From: Hirsutella rhossiliensis
Taxonomy: Eukaryota; Ascomycota; Sordariomycetes; Hypocreales; Ophiocordycipitaceae
Length of the DNA: 64,000 nucleotides
NCBI RefSeq assembly: GCF_020360975.1
Contig: NW_025408667.1
Coordinates: 2,356,001-2,420,000, forward strand
Direction of reading: 5' to 3'
The notes beneath the pieces were generated by a model. It was not told the DNA's origin. It made no database searches and saw only the letters and a list, made by a program, of their open reading frames with translations. Of the stretch, positions 43,737-56,215 are shown piece by piece (position 1 is the first letter of the stretch; the number at the start of each line of letters is the position of its first letter). Both the position numbers and the translations under genes were made by a program.

Positions 43737-46598
43737 CAGGCTGGCAAACCACTCAATCCTGGCAACCGGTTGCTCAATCCAGTTGAGCAACTGGCAACTC
43801 AATCAACGCAATCGATGGTCGGCTGATTAAGCCGGCAATTCAATCCGATCTCGCGTTGATTGACGGGATTGACGGAATTGCCGTTGACGGTGGAAAGTGT
43901 GTAGGGTAGATGACCAGTGGATTATATGAAGAAATCTCACCCAAGCCGAAGCGTCAGCAGCTCAGGGCAGATTGACAATTGGACCAATCATCCATTCTGA
44001 CAAGAGTCCTTGCTGTTATGAACGCGACGCGCTCGTGTCTGAACCTGGCGTCCACGCGTTCATGAGTAAGGGAAAGTGACCCAATCATCGTGCCGCAATC
44101 GGGATGTTTGTAACGCCTCTCATATTATCCCACTCTTCTCTTAGATGGGCGACTATCTCGATTCTTTGCCTTCTGCAGGCCCCCAAGGCAGTCGAGAATG
44201 GGAAACATTTCCATGGCAGCACTTTCGCGGCTACACCAAATCCCAACGCGCCGGCAAGCTCAAGTCGTGGATTTGGCGCTTTGGGTTTGACATTGAGCAT
44301 CAAGACAACGGGGACAATAGGCTGTGGGTATGCGGGACCTGTTCGGTCAAGAAATCGCCCCAAGGACCCCCAAGCTTTGCAGCGAAGGGAACGACAAATA
44401 TCGAGCGCCATCTGCACGATGCGCACCGCATTTCTGGGCCGTTGGGAAACGTCTGCCGAAAGGTACGACAACAAAGAAGCGCTCTATCGCACAGTTCTTC
44501 GAGCTCGACGCAAACGACGGCAAAGAGCAGGCCTTGATCAACACGCTCAAGAATCACTTTGATAAGAATGTGTTCCAATCACTCCTACTTGCTTGGATCA
44601 CCGAGTCAAATGTTGCCTTTCGCGCCATCGAAGCCCCTCGATTCCGTTCTCTGCTCGACTATCTCAATCCTTCAATTGGCCTGACCCAGTCACATGACTC
44701 ACACGACCATTCGGTCCAGGCTTTTCGAAGAGTATCACCAATACAAGGGCGTTGTGGTGAAGGAATTGAAAGAGTGCCCCGGCCGTATCCATCTTGCGTT
44801 TGACGGCTGGAGATCGCCCAATCGGCACGCTGTGTACGGGATTGCTGCGTTCTACCTGTCCAAGGAAAAGCGCCCACAAAAAATACTTCTCGGAATGCCT
44901 GAGTTGCGGCAGTCCCATACTGGAGAGAACATCGCTTCTCAGGTGGCAGAAGTCATCACCTCGTTCGAGATACAGGATAAGATTGGCTACTTCACGTTGG
45001 ATAACGCGGAGAACAACGACACCGCGATGAGGGCCCTGGGTGACCAATTCAGTTTCGATGGGAGGCAAAGAAGGGTCCGCTGCTTTGGACATATTATCAA
45101 CCTTGTAGCGAAAGCACTGCTCTTTGGAAAGACGACGAGGTCTTCGATTCAGAAGATCGTACCAATATTCTCGACCTGGCTCAGCACAACCTTTGGCGAA
45201 AAAAAGGTCCGATCGGCAAACTCCACAATCTCGTCCATTGGATTCATCGATCCGACAGGCTGACCTATCTACTACGGAGCCTGCAGGAGAAGAAGGATGG
45301 TACGAAAAGGCCGGTCGACGTTGTGACCGATAACATGACGCGCTGGCTGTCTCATTACAAAATGATGGATCGGGCTCTTCTCCTTCGCGAATTTCTCGAC
45401 GACCTTGTCGCGATCGAACAGTTCGAGCACAGCAGAGGCAGGTCGAGAAGTAGAGCCAGGCCTGCGTGTATACGAGATGAGGATTTACTGACGGAGAACG
45501 ATTGGATGGTGATCAGCAATTTCCGAGATGTCCTGAGACATTTTGCCAATGCTCTCAAGGCACTTGAAGGAGACGCGCAAGTCCGTGTCCGCAAAGACGG
45601 GAAGCTCATAGCCTATGGAACCGCATGGGATATCATCCAGGCGTTCGAATATCTTCTGGAGAAGCTTGAAGAAGCCAAAACGATGGCCAGAGACCTGCCG
45701 GATTCTGGCCACTTCGCAATCAACGTCGAATTGGGTTGGAAAAATTGGATAAGTACTACGCGAAACTCATCGAGTGTCCGATATACTACTCGGCCATCGC
45801 TCTGCATCCTGCCTTGCGGTTACAGTGGTTCGAAGAAGCTTGGGCTCATCGACCCGAATGGGTCACGGAAGCCCGGCGGATCGTCCGAGCCATCTGGGAA
45901 AGTGACTATAAGTCGCTGAACGTCGAGGAGGAGGGTCCAGCCACTGCTGTGGAGAATTTCCAGCCACCCGACGATCTGGACGATTTCAAAAGTTTCGAAT
46001 GAGGCACAGGTGCAATCGAGCCATATCACGAATGGTGATTACCGGCTGCCGACGCGCCCTATCGCCGACGAGTTGGATCGTTGGACCGTCGATATCGGGG
46101 CAGACGACGGGAGATCAATGATCCATTTCAGTACTGGAAACTCAAAGAGGCGACATATCCGCGGCTGGCGCGGATGGCTTTCGATATGCTATCCGTCCCG
46201 CCCATGTCTGCCGAGTGCGAAAGGGCGTTTTCATTTGCTGGACTGATGGTTACCCGGCTGCGCAGGAGACTTGAGGTGAAGACCATCAGCGCCGCACAGT
46301 CCATCCGGTCTTGGCTGAACGCGGGATTAATACACAACTACCAGGAGTCGTTGATCCATCGGTAGACGACAACGCCTTCGTGGAGGCCGCAGAGGATAAT
46401 TCTGAGAAAGGAGGACGGGCCAGAGGACTTTGTCGTTATCTCCGAATAGCATATTGACAACCGTCAACGCCAGCAATCCACGCAATCCACGCAATTGAGA
46501 TTCAGATTGCTCAACGCAATCGAGGATTTGATGATGTAAGCTGGCAATCCACGCAATCCCGTCACTCGGTTGCGTTGATTGCGTGGTTTGCCACCCTG
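43737..46598 (+). mobile_element. Complete hAT DNA transposon (2,862 bp) with 8-bp target duplication
   Basis: The ends CAGGCTGGCAAACCACTCAA and the complement of the right end, CAGGGTGGCAAACCACGCAA, are inverted repeats with two mismatches. AGGAGAAC flanks the element on both sides (43729-43736 and 46599-46606). Sub-terminal stretches are rich in repeated GCAATCCACGCAATC-like units, the usual transposase-binding landscape. Inside is one transposase gene on the plus strand. Composition is normal and there is no RIP signature, although the sequences on both sides are degraded. Confidence 0.9.
44145..46365 (+). pseudogene. hAT transposase, broken by at least six frame changes
   Basis: Consecutive pieces of one protein are spread over all three frames, with breaks near 44471, 44690, 45130, 45737, 46003 and 46110. 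In order they show a BED-type zinc finger (CGTC...IERHLHDAH), the first catalytic region HLAFDGW, then YFTLDNAENND, the RCFGHIINL motif, TRWLSHY, and the C-terminal dimerisation block SAECERAFSFAG. The start ATG at 44145 gives MGDYLDSLPSAG. Breaks are one-base changes rather than C-to-T stops, so decay was not by RIP. Conserved motifs are otherwise intact, which points to recent loss of function or to sequence errors. No autonomous activity is expected from this copy as written. Confidence 0.85.
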
Positions 46599-46865
46599 AG
46601 GAGAACTGTAATTAGAGGAGAGTCGTTCGTATATATAGGCGGCGCGCAGGCACCGACCCCAGCTGGTGGTTGGGGTTATAGGATGCTCCGCTTCGTCCTA
46701 TTTCGAATGACAAAATATGGAGCAGTACCTACCAATAGCAAGGTAGTAGAGCCTCGAGTTTCGGCATTGTTATTAACATGTCTAAGTCCTGCCTTTGAGA
46801 GGGTCATACGGACCGTCACCTTCTCCTCCCCCTTAGCCCACCCTTCACCGTATTCCCTACACACC

Positions 46866-48320
46866 ATGGCGAGAGCTCCACCGTCCCCAGGTTCGCCCTA
46901 GAGCGATCCCGCTATTGTGCTCGTCGGCCATCAACTAGAGCAGGTCAATAAACTCCAGCGCGAGCTCGCTTCCTACAAATCCGATGCAGAGAAGGCCATA
47001 GTATGCCGCCAAACACGAGACAGCCTTCTAGGCGACCACGAGAATTTAGAGATCTTATCCACGTTTTGCCAAGATATTATAGAAGCTTCTAAGTAAAATT
47101 GTACTTCTGGCGAGCTTGATAGATCGTGGCGACAATTCACGCAGCTAGCCGCGAAGGGAGCGAAGCTACGGGCGGCCCGTGCTAAGGCTCTCTAAACGGT
47201 GGCTGATTATTAGGGTGCCTAGGTCGCACGCCACTATGGCTGGGGGACCATATCGCACACCTACTGCTAACAACTACACGCTATAGCGAGGGAGATAGAC
47301 TGGCTAACGTTCGTGAGGAGGTTAAACTAAACTCTATTAGATCGATACTAGGCTAAATCTCTTAATGTGTATCCTATCCTAGCTTCTATAAATCCGATTA
47401 CGTAGACCGATATTAAGAAAGCGAGAAGGCGGGACTAACGCGGCAAAATCTAGCGCGCTAAAGCTAAGGGTCTGGCTACCGAGAAAGACCGGGAAGCCGC
47501 TTATAAGGTAGCTAAATATAAGTCTGAATATTTTTACCGTGCCGCCAATAGGTTGCCTGCTAGCCTTAGGTTAGACCGTTTCGGCGTTATAGTGAGGGAG
47601 GAATTTAACGACTAGCCAATAAGTCTCGAGACCGACGGCCAAGATAGCAATCGAGTAAACCCCGCACTATCGGCAGCGAGTAGCATCGCCCCCGATCGTC
47701 CACCGCCCATCGGCTACAGTAGACTCTTGCAGACCGAAGCGGCTCGCCCGTTGCTAGCCCTATTGCCTGCCGACATCAGGGCTATTAGTAGAAATCCATG
47801 CCCGTTCCCGCCATCGCCGCCGTCGTTACTAGACGCTAGGACGACTCTAACTTTGTCGTCGACTATAGAGTCTAAATAAGCCCTACCCTCGGGCGGTTCC
47901 CACGGCAAAAGAGCAGCTCCGACACCCTTAGACCGAGCGACTAAGAGGCAGAGGACTCGTCTTACTACCGTTAGTGCTGCCGCAGATGCCGGGAAAGTTT
48001 ACGGTAAGTTAAAGGCTCCGTTGTTACTGGGAAGCCGCTGCTAACTGCCTGACCTAGACTTATTAGCCGAGCTCTAGGCCCAGGGCTCGCCTCTGGCCGA
48101 CCAACCGCAGTTTTCGCAATCGTTAGAGTAGGCTAGAGAAGAGTCTAAGAAGGATGAGAGATCCCACCGAGAGACTAGCACGGCCGCCTCTTATCTTTCC
48201 CATTCTGCCGCAAGCCCTTTAGACGCCGCCACCGTCACCCACCGCCCGGCGCCGTCCTTCCTTGACCGAGTCCTTTTGCCAACTCCTGCTAGACACCCCG
48301 CTACTTATTCGTCACAATAA
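46866..48320 (+). pseudogene. RIP-degraded ORF of unknown family (coiled-coil N-terminus, basic C-terminus)
   Basis: From the ATG at 46866 one frame runs for about 480 codons, interrupted almost only by TAG, as expected where CAG or TGG was mutated. The N-terminal part (GHQLEQVNKLQRELASYKSD, then DHENLEILSTFCQDIIEAS) looks like a coiled coil. The middle is charged (KEKDREAAYK-like) and the C-terminal part is Ser/Pro-rich with a basic ATKRQRTR stretch that could be a nuclear signal. It may be the gag-like or accessory ORF of a transposon. I do not recognise a family. Confidence 0.55.
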
Positions 48321-49119
48321 GCTGCATATAATATAGTACCGTCCCTTTCCCCGTAGCCGGGGGTGTAGGGGTTATTTTAAGAGAGTAAGTGCTTCTAGAT
48401 ACGTTGCTATATTAGGTTGCTAACGGCTTAAGTTAGCTGCACGAGCGTCCTCCTCGCCCGATCTAGTCTTTAACGGCATATTATGTGCGACTATGTCCGA
48501 CCCTGCCGAACATGGCCTGGATAACGACGCCGTAGTGCACGCGCAACGCGAGCAAGCTAGAGCCGCGCGAACCGGCACGCTTGGCCCGCCTATATAGAGA
48601 TATATTAGATAAGAGCATCTTATGCCGCACGTAGGTGCATTGGCCGCCTCTAATTTAAGTGAGTTATGCTCCTATTTTGCAATCAAATTATACAGGGTTA
48701 ATAATATATAGCTTCCCCTAGCTTCTAAGCTAGCTCGTTTATGCTTGGCAAAGAGCAGGCAATATAGGCTTTACGGAACCACAATGCTTAAAAATTTATA
48801 TTGATACTTCTCTAGATAGTATTCGACTAAGATAGTAGGATAGGGTCTTGTGTAATATTTACTGTTCCTAAACTAATAGCCTATAAACTAACAAATCGCC
48901 CTGGTGAACTTCCGGAGCGGAGTTCTATAACACCGGTAGTGCTAGGTTATCTTGCCGATGTCACCGAAAGTAGGGCCCATTTAGCTCTGCTAAACGGATC
49001 GTCTTACTTTCTAAACATCCCTAGAAGTCCTAATTAACTATTTATTACGGCGTAGACTATATTAGATGTAGGAAAAAAAAATTCGTTAATGTCCTATGTA
49101 CCTAGTTAAGAAGGCTATG

Positions 49120-49815
49120 CTCCCTTAAGATATGCAAAGCATTAGAATAAGTCTCTATCTTATTGTTTTTCGGCGGTTTAACGATGATAATATGGCCGTT
49201 GGGACCTATGATATGATGCTGCTTCCCATCTTTATATACACGTGGCTCGCCGTTTTCTTCTACGAAAACCTAGCTAGTTTGCTGGAACGGTTTGTAGCCT
49301 CTTAGGCGTTCCGGTTCCATTATTATGGTTCCATGATCCCCTAGGATAAGCTCTATTATGGTTTCCGGCAACGGGCTGTCTAGAACCTTAAGCGTAATTA
49401 TTCTGCTTAGTTGATTTGTCCTAAGGAAGTCGGCCAGCTTAGGAACGAAGTTATCCTCAACTTAGGCCAATTCGGGACGTTGGCCGGAGTGGTATTCGTA
49501 CGGGTGGAAACCCTTGTCTGTGAGAATAAAAGTATGCCCGCGTAAGCTATCGAGGTTCAATGAGTCTACCTTAGTAGGCTTTGTCTAGCGGCAACGTGGG
49601 CCAGTCCTGTCTCCGAATAGTACTTTCTTTTTCGGGATCTAGAGGTAACTATGGATTAAGTAGACGCCAAAAACCTTACGGGCGTTGTTTCGGATAAAAA
49701 TCTCGGCGAGCTGTTGGAGAAGGTGCTCAATTTCGGGCTGGGCTTTATCGGAGGGAAGGCTGTTGTACCTGCGGGACGAGGTTAGTGTGCGTGGCAGTGT
49801 ACGTGGTGCATGGGA
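49120..49815 (-). pseudogene. RIP-degraded copy of an uncharacterised fungal gene
   Basis: On the minus strand one frame can be followed for about 230 codons with a few TAG/TAA stops. It includes IEHLLQQLAEIFIRNN, LDSLRGHTFILTDKGFHPYE, DFLRTNQLSRIITLKVLD and ENGEPRVYKDGKQHH. The pattern resembles a small hypothetical protein family that I believe is frequent in ascomycetes; I cannot name a function. It may be cargo in, or a host gene swallowed by, the repeat block. Confidence 0.5.
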
Positions 49816-50124
49816 TAAGGCGTGTGACGTATAGCTGACGGCTCCGTTCTATATCTATATCTGTAAGGCCGCTGCTAAGGCCGGGGATCTGGACTTTTGC
49901 CGCTATGGTGCGTTGCTAATTCCGGTTGTGGTCGCGAGAAGAGTAACTGCGGGGTTAATGTCTAATAGTTTCTATGCGGCGGCGTGAAGCGGATGATGCG
50001 CTATTAAATGCAAGGTTCGTCGGGTAACGGCATTCTTCTCTCCCAGGCTCCACCCGTCCACTCAAGCTCAACACCCAATTAGCATTCCGTATATTATAGG
50101 TATAATAGTACTATTAGGATAAGA

Positions 50125-50205
50125 AAAGGGCCTATAATACGCGTTAGTAACACCTCTATTAGGGGTGCCCTTATTTTATATAGTGTAGCGGTATTTTACC
50201 AGCTT
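50125..50205. repeat. 81-bp repeat, RIP-mutated copy
   Basis: It is the counterpart of 28323-28403, with six of seven changes in the C-to-T or G-to-A direction. Confidence 0.8.
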
Positions 50206-53200
50206 AATAAGAACATATTAAGGAGCAGGGTAAATGGTGAGCTAACTATAGTACTTTGGCCTTTGTTATCTGATGGATTCGGTGAACATAGAACTTCGGA
50301 GCTAAGGGTTGTCCCAATCATATCATCTATTCGCCTCCCGGGCATTTGTTATAGGCGTCCTCGTCCGCGGTTATACTATCGCATAGGGACCTTCTCCGTA
50401 GAGTTGCACTTTAGTATATGCGGCTCATATAACTACTACTGCGCGCTATAACTAGACCAACTAGACGCTTTCTAGTTGGCCTACCTATAGATAAGCCGAT
50501 ACTTGGTTCCTAAATATGCCTTTAATATAAGAGCCGGTGTTCTACGTAAGGTAGCCGCTTAGGACTAAACCTATTAAGGCCCTAATCTATAAAAGCGCCG
50601 AACGGTCCTCTTCGCGTCTATAGTCTAATAGTTCGAACCTACTAAGCTATAAGTCGCATACACGGAATAATTGCAATGGCAAGGTATGTTATTCTTTCGG
50701 CGACCATTTAACTTACTAACGACGAAAGTAGTATGGTATACGATCTAGAAGTATACCGCTCGCTCCTAAGTTTATACCGGGCGAATTAGTTACTCTAAGA
50801 AAATAGTGGCGAAAGTATTATTACCGGCCCTATTCGGGAGCTCTTTCTTCGCTATAAAGTTTAAAAGCATCTTAGACTAGCCTTGCTATATAAGCATTTA
50901 GATATCTAGCTATAGGAGCGCCTCGTAGATCTTCGTAGCGTGTCTACGCCTTAGTAAACTGGGAACGACACGGATGCTGTTATTTTAAAGTATAACGGCT
51001 ATATTGTCCTACGGGCAACGAGGTCCTAGAAGGGGGGCTAGGGTCCCTATGAGTTCGAGTTTACGGAGAGTGGATTATCTAACTTCGTAGAAGGCTTCCT
51101 ATAAGAGCTGTCTATATTCCTGCACTAGTCTAATCTAGATTAAATCCTGGGAGTTAGGATGCTAGATTCGCGAGACACTAACGCGTCGGTTAAGGTTACC
51201 GAGGGTCGCTTAAACATTATGCTTACTAAGGGGTCTATTAACGAAGAGAGTCTTATCTCTGTAATGTGGGTCTTTGGCATAGATAAGGATAACCGATGCA
51301 ATTGTAGGGAATACTGTTATAAAGACCGGGGAGGAGCATATACTAGGAGCAACTATAGGTGTAGCTAACTAATGGGCATGTACTTTCCTTAGTCACTCGG
51401 CGCTGGTTTTCGCCTAACGGGTTTTCTAGCGCTGCCTTGCAAATGCAGAGTGACTTATCGTTTCGGTCTTTATCAGCCGCCGTCTTTATCTGCCTTACCT
51501 AATCCTATATTCCTATATATATCCACGAGCTTATCGCTATTCCTTTTACTATTATATACCCTATCCTTAATATATAGTTATATATCTCGCCTCTCGATAT
51601 TAAAGGTGCGGACGATATTATGCGTAAGGTAGACCTTCCTACTATAGAGGATGGCCCTTTATACCGCTTAATGTTTCCCTTAAAGGAGGTCATAGAAGAG
51701 CAATAAACCGAAATCATCTACTAGTACGTACGAGGGACTATCGATGCTTTAAATCGTACCACCGACACGCTTATTCGAATTTACGACGCTAAAGGCATAC
51801 TACTTAGATTCTGCGGGTGGACTATAGAGGATAGACCTCTCGCGAGGAGGGAGAACGGACTAGTAAGGCACCTATTAATACCTGAGACGCTTGATATATT
51901 AGTATGGTCTAGCGTTTCGAGCAACTTAAGAAAGGAGAGAGCGCGCGCTCTTAACGGTCGTAAGCGCGTTTGCCGTAAGCGTGGAATCTTAGTAAAATCA
52001 ATCTAGAACTAGCTAACCTATACCGCTTAGGCTTAACCTTTACGTCGGTCTATCCTCGTCGTTAGCGTTAGGGCTTAGGTTCTCGTCTACTATAGCATGC
52101 CTATAATCGGTTTAATTAATTGCACTGCCCTACTTTCGTTATAGCATTAGCCTCCGGTGTTCTACTTTACCGAAAATTTAGGTTCCTTATTGTCGGGAAG
52201 GTAGAGACTTCGAAAGGGATTTTCTCTAGCATGATTAGGGAACCCTAGAGCGAATGCCCTTAGTAAGACTTCCTAATCCGACTGCTAATTGCCATTTAAG
52301 CTGCGGCAGGGTTAAACCCCTTTACCCGCAACCTATTTTAACTGCGGGTGATCGATCGCTATAATGTATGAGCCGTTAGGACTACCCCCTATTTAGAGAT
52401 GGTGACGGTTAAGGGCACCCTGCCGGGATGAGGCCGTTCGATAGAGTGCCTACCCACTGGTCCCTGTCCCGTCCCTTGTCTGGCCTTAGCTATATAGGGC
52501 CTTAACTTAAGATAGTGAACGTGGAGGCTAAGGAAAGCGTACTGGTTTAGAGAAGTCTATATATTAAAGCTAAAGCTAATCCTTATCACTGCCTTCTCTA
52601 GTTAACTGGAGACTGCTTTCTTTACCTTAAATCGTTTCTGCCTAGTATTACGCATAGACTGCCGGTTCTATGGTACCTCTGCTAATAACGCATCGTATAG
52701 CTCGAGGTTTCGTCGTAAGTACGGATTCGACGGAGCCGTGAAAGGAAGATTGGCAGTAACGCCTGATTTATACGGAAGCTATATACCTTCGGAGATGCTT
52801 AATAGGCGATGTAGTGTTAGATGCGATAAACAACGAGCTTTTCCCGTGTTTATCGTATTTAGAGCAGACCTAGTAGGTCTACAACGTTCGTAAATTAGGA
52901 CTAATCTCTATAAGGAAGAACCTATGTACTTAAATCCAGCTCCGTCGGCCTTTGCGATTCTTATTGGCGATTTACCCTTCCGGTATATATCTTTTGCAGC
53001 CGATACGAACCCTAGGACGGTCGGCAAGCGTCGCTCTCCCGGGTTTAGCATTAATAGAGGCATCGTTAGGCTATTATTTAAGCGATTTACGCTAGCTGCT
53101 ACTCCCTAAAAGCGTTTCTAAAGACCGCTGTTGCGCTGCCATGGCGAGCTACTAGCGGACCGAGGTCCTAAACTAATTAAAGTATGCTACGTAAAGAAGC

Positions 53201-53764
53201 GAGGGGACGGCTTAGACCCTGATCTAGATTAGACGCGTCTTAACCGCACGGGCAAACACGTAAACTTACGGCGCGACTCCTGCCGCGCTCCCCGGCTACT
53301 ATTAGTGCGATCAGCGCGGAGAGACTTAAATTTATACCCTATAGCTTAGGCCGATAGGCTATTAATATCCTTATCTACGCTCCTTAGATCGTCGCCTAAG
53401 AAATCCTACGAAATCTAGTATTTTAAGTATATTAAGTTTTAGGTATACTTAATATACTTAAATTAATACTTAAATTAAAGTTATTACTATATTATATAGC
53501 TACTTTAAATATTAATATATTATTATAGCGTACCCTTTATTTAGTAGTAGTAGATATATTTATTGCTTATATTATAACGTTTAATTATAAACGTCCCTTT
53601 CTTATTTATAGCTATCCTCTCTCCTTAGGAATACTATCCTTACTTTTAAAGTATCTTTTATAAATCTATAACTTCTTATACCTCGCCGCTTATATACTCT
53701 GCCCTTCCCTAAACCTATTATATTACCTAAGTCTAATCTTCTCTTATTAAGTACTAGTTATATA

Positions 53765-54241
53765 TATCGCGAAGCGTGGCCTGATTTCGTAGTTCTCGGA
53801 GATATCTCTTAGTACGAGGGACCTAGGAAGCTAAAAAACAGGTTTTAAAGAAGGAGCTAAAAAGAGGTGCAGAGAAGAGGGTAGGGGCATAAGGGGAAGC
53901 AGAAGTGGCGATGGCTTCCTATAGAGGTAGCGAGAGATAAGACGGATATGCCGGCAACGGCTAGAAAGGAGGGGAAAAACCGGCAAAAAGCTCGGTAGTT
54001 AAAAGGACACTAGTAGCTTCTTTAAGTAGGATCTTCTTTATTAATTAAGATACTAGATAGATATAAAGAGGGGCGTTAGATAGAGGAAAGAAGGAGAATT
54101 AAGAAAATATAATAATTACTCCCCTACCGTAATTGCTGCTCCTATAATAATTAAATCTCTCTGCCCTGCCTATCCGACCCCTTACTTTTACTTTTACCTT
54201 TATATATTTTATATGCACTTCTCGTATCTCTCTTCGCGAGA
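53765..54241 (+). repeat. 5' LTR of the non-autonomous gypsy element
   Basis: 477 bp, paired with 55063-55539. Its first bases are TATCGCGAAG, where the other LTR keeps TGTCGCGAAG; the G-to-A change destroys the canonical TG. Confidence 0.85.
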
Positions 54242-55062
54242 GTTATAAGCCCGGGAGGAATAGAATTCCTATACCTTCCGGCTACTATAAAAGGCACCTT
54301 TCTTACATCCCTCGTAGCTTCCTTTTACCCCTCTTACTAGAAAAGCCGATTTTTAACCGACTTTTCTGCCCCCCCTCTTCCGCAACGATATCGAAAAACG
54401 ACTCCTCTACCGTCCCTACGGTCCGTAGGACGATTCTAGTAGAGCCCTAAGATTAGGATAAATAGGTAAAGGAGCTATAGGCTTATATAGATAGAACTAT
54501 CTATAATTTAGTCTTCTCTAATAAGTAGGACCCTCTCGAGCCCCCTCTTTATCCTAAGGCAACGGACTTTATAGAGGGAGCTACCCTCTTCTTCGAGCTA
54601 ACCTCTATATAGTAGAGAGCTTTTTCTGCTACCCTAGGCGACTACGAGAGTTACCGAAAGGAATACCTTTACGAGACGAAGCTACTAACTACTGCTCGTA
54701 CGGCAATAACGGAATCCGTTAGTGCCGTAAAACTAATCTCTCTTCGAGAGGAAGAGACTCCTAAGCAGTGGCTTTTAAAGCTCGAGACCTCGACAGCTCC
54801 CTCGAGGGGCTATATAACTAACCGTATTAGGAAGACCTATACGGCCTACCTAGGAGCCTTTTCTGCTAGGAACCTACTAGCTTCTTCGTAGCTAGCTAAG
54901 TAAGAAGAAATCCTCGAGAAAGTAGGTCTAAAAGAGCCCGGGGCTAAAACCTAGATTTCTTAAGTAAGGGATAAGTATAGACTAAGACCTCCTCTATACG
55001 CTTACCGGCCTAGGTATTTAGCTTTACCCTTTCTATAAGGGCAGGCTATAGCTAAGGGGGTA

Positions 55063-55539
55063 TGTCGCGAAGCGTGGCCTAATTTCGTAGTTCTCGGAGA
55101 TATCTCTTAGTATAAGGGACCTAAGAAGCTAAAAAACAGGTTTTAAAGAAGGAGCTAAAAAGAGGTATAGAGAAGAGGGTAGGGGTATAAGGGGAAGTAG
55201 AAGTAGCGATAGCTTCCTATAGAGGTAGCGAGAGATAAGACGGATATGCCGGCAACGGCTAGAAAGGAGGGGAAAAACTAGTAAAAAGCTTAGTAGTTAA
55301 AAGGATACTAGTAGCTTCTTTAAGTAGGATCTTCTTTATTAATTAAGATGCTAGATAGATATAAAGAGGGGCGTTAGATAGAGGAAAGAAGGAGAATTAA
55401 GAAAATATAATAATTACTCCCCTATATTAATTGCTGCTCCTATAAGAATTAAATCTCTCTGCCCTACCTATCCGACCCCTTACTTCTACTTTTACCTTTA
55501 TATATTTTATATATACTTCTTATATCTCTCTTCGCGAGA
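55063..55539 (+). repeat. 3' LTR of the non-autonomous gypsy element
   Basis: 477 bp, the same length as its partner. It differs by scattered, mostly C-to-T/G-to-A changes. It starts TGTCGCGAAG directly after a purine-rich tract. Confidence 0.85.
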
Positions 55540-55630
55540 ATATAAGTAGCTATTATACTAGTTTAAGTAATATAGTATACTTAAAGTTAATTATTATTAC
55601 ACTATCTATCTCTTTATTAACTAATATATT

Positions 55631-56115
55631 TATCGCGAAGCGTAGCTTAATTTCGTAGTTCTTAGAAACATCCCTTAGTAAGAGGGACTTTAAAAGCTAA
55701 AAATACCTAGTATAAAAGAAGGAAGAAGGAGCTAAAAAGAGGTATAGAAAGGAGGGTAAGGGTATAAGGGGAAGTAGAAGTAGCGATAGCCTCCTATAGA
55801 GGTAGCGAGAGCTAAAACGGATATACCGGCAACGGCTAGAAAGAAGGGGAAAAACTAGTAAAAAGCTTAGTAGTTAAAAGGATATTAGTAGCTTCTTTAA
55901 GTAGGATCTTCTTTATTAATTAAGATACTAAATAAGTATAAAGAGGGGCGGTAGATAAAGAAAAGAAGAAGGATTAAGGTAATATAATAATTACTCCCTT
56001 ATTATAATTACTGCCCCTATAAGAATTAAATATCTCTGCCCTACCTATTTAACCCCTTACTTCTAATTTTACCTTCGTATATTTTTATATACTTCTTATA
56101 TCTCTCTTCGCGAGA
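55631..56115 (+). repeat. 5' LTR of the larger gypsy element
   Basis: 485 bp, beginning TATCGCGAAGCG and ending CTTCGCGAGA. It aligns along its whole length with the two 477-bp LTRs upstream but is more heavily mutated. Confidence 0.8.
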
Positions 56116-56215
56116 GTTATAAGCTAGGGAGGAATAAAATTCCTATACCTTCTAGCTACTATAAAAGGCACCTTTCTTATATCCCTCGTAGCTTCCTTTT
56201 ACCCCTATTAATAGA

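Larger units (their letters stand above)
46607..53764. other. RIP-degraded repeat block, about 7 kb
   Basis: TAG and TAA interrupt every frame, CpA/TpG is depleted and TA is abundant. Two former genes can still be followed and are listed separately. In 50.2-53.7 kb only short patches look protein-like (for example 51159-51368 and 52924-53109). No terminal repeats could be assigned, and AT content rises further at 53.4-53.7 kb. Confidence 0.7.
53765..55539 (+). mobile_element. Non-autonomous, internally deleted Ty3/gypsy element (1,775 bp) with two LTRs
   Basis: The two 477-bp LTRs (53765-54241 and 55063-55539) begin TRTCGCGAAGCG and end CTTCGCGAGA. The 5-bp ATATA flanks both ends (53760-53764 and 55540-55544), supporting a single insertion. 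A purine tract AAGGGGG stands before the right LTR. The 821-bp interior matches the start of the gag region of the larger element downstream, then jumps near 54920 to sequence close to the 3' LTR. Protease, reverse transcriptase and integrase are therefore missing. RIP is moderate, and one Gag-like frame can still be read (YRKEYLYETKLLTTARTAI). Confidence 0.85.

Noticed and set aside
50600..50660. tRNA-like A-box and B-box words (TAGCTTAGTAGG, GGTTCGAAC) on the minus strand
   Set aside because: The two boxes overlap instead of lying 30-60 bases apart, and no cloverleaf can be formed; chance in AT-rich degraded DNA.
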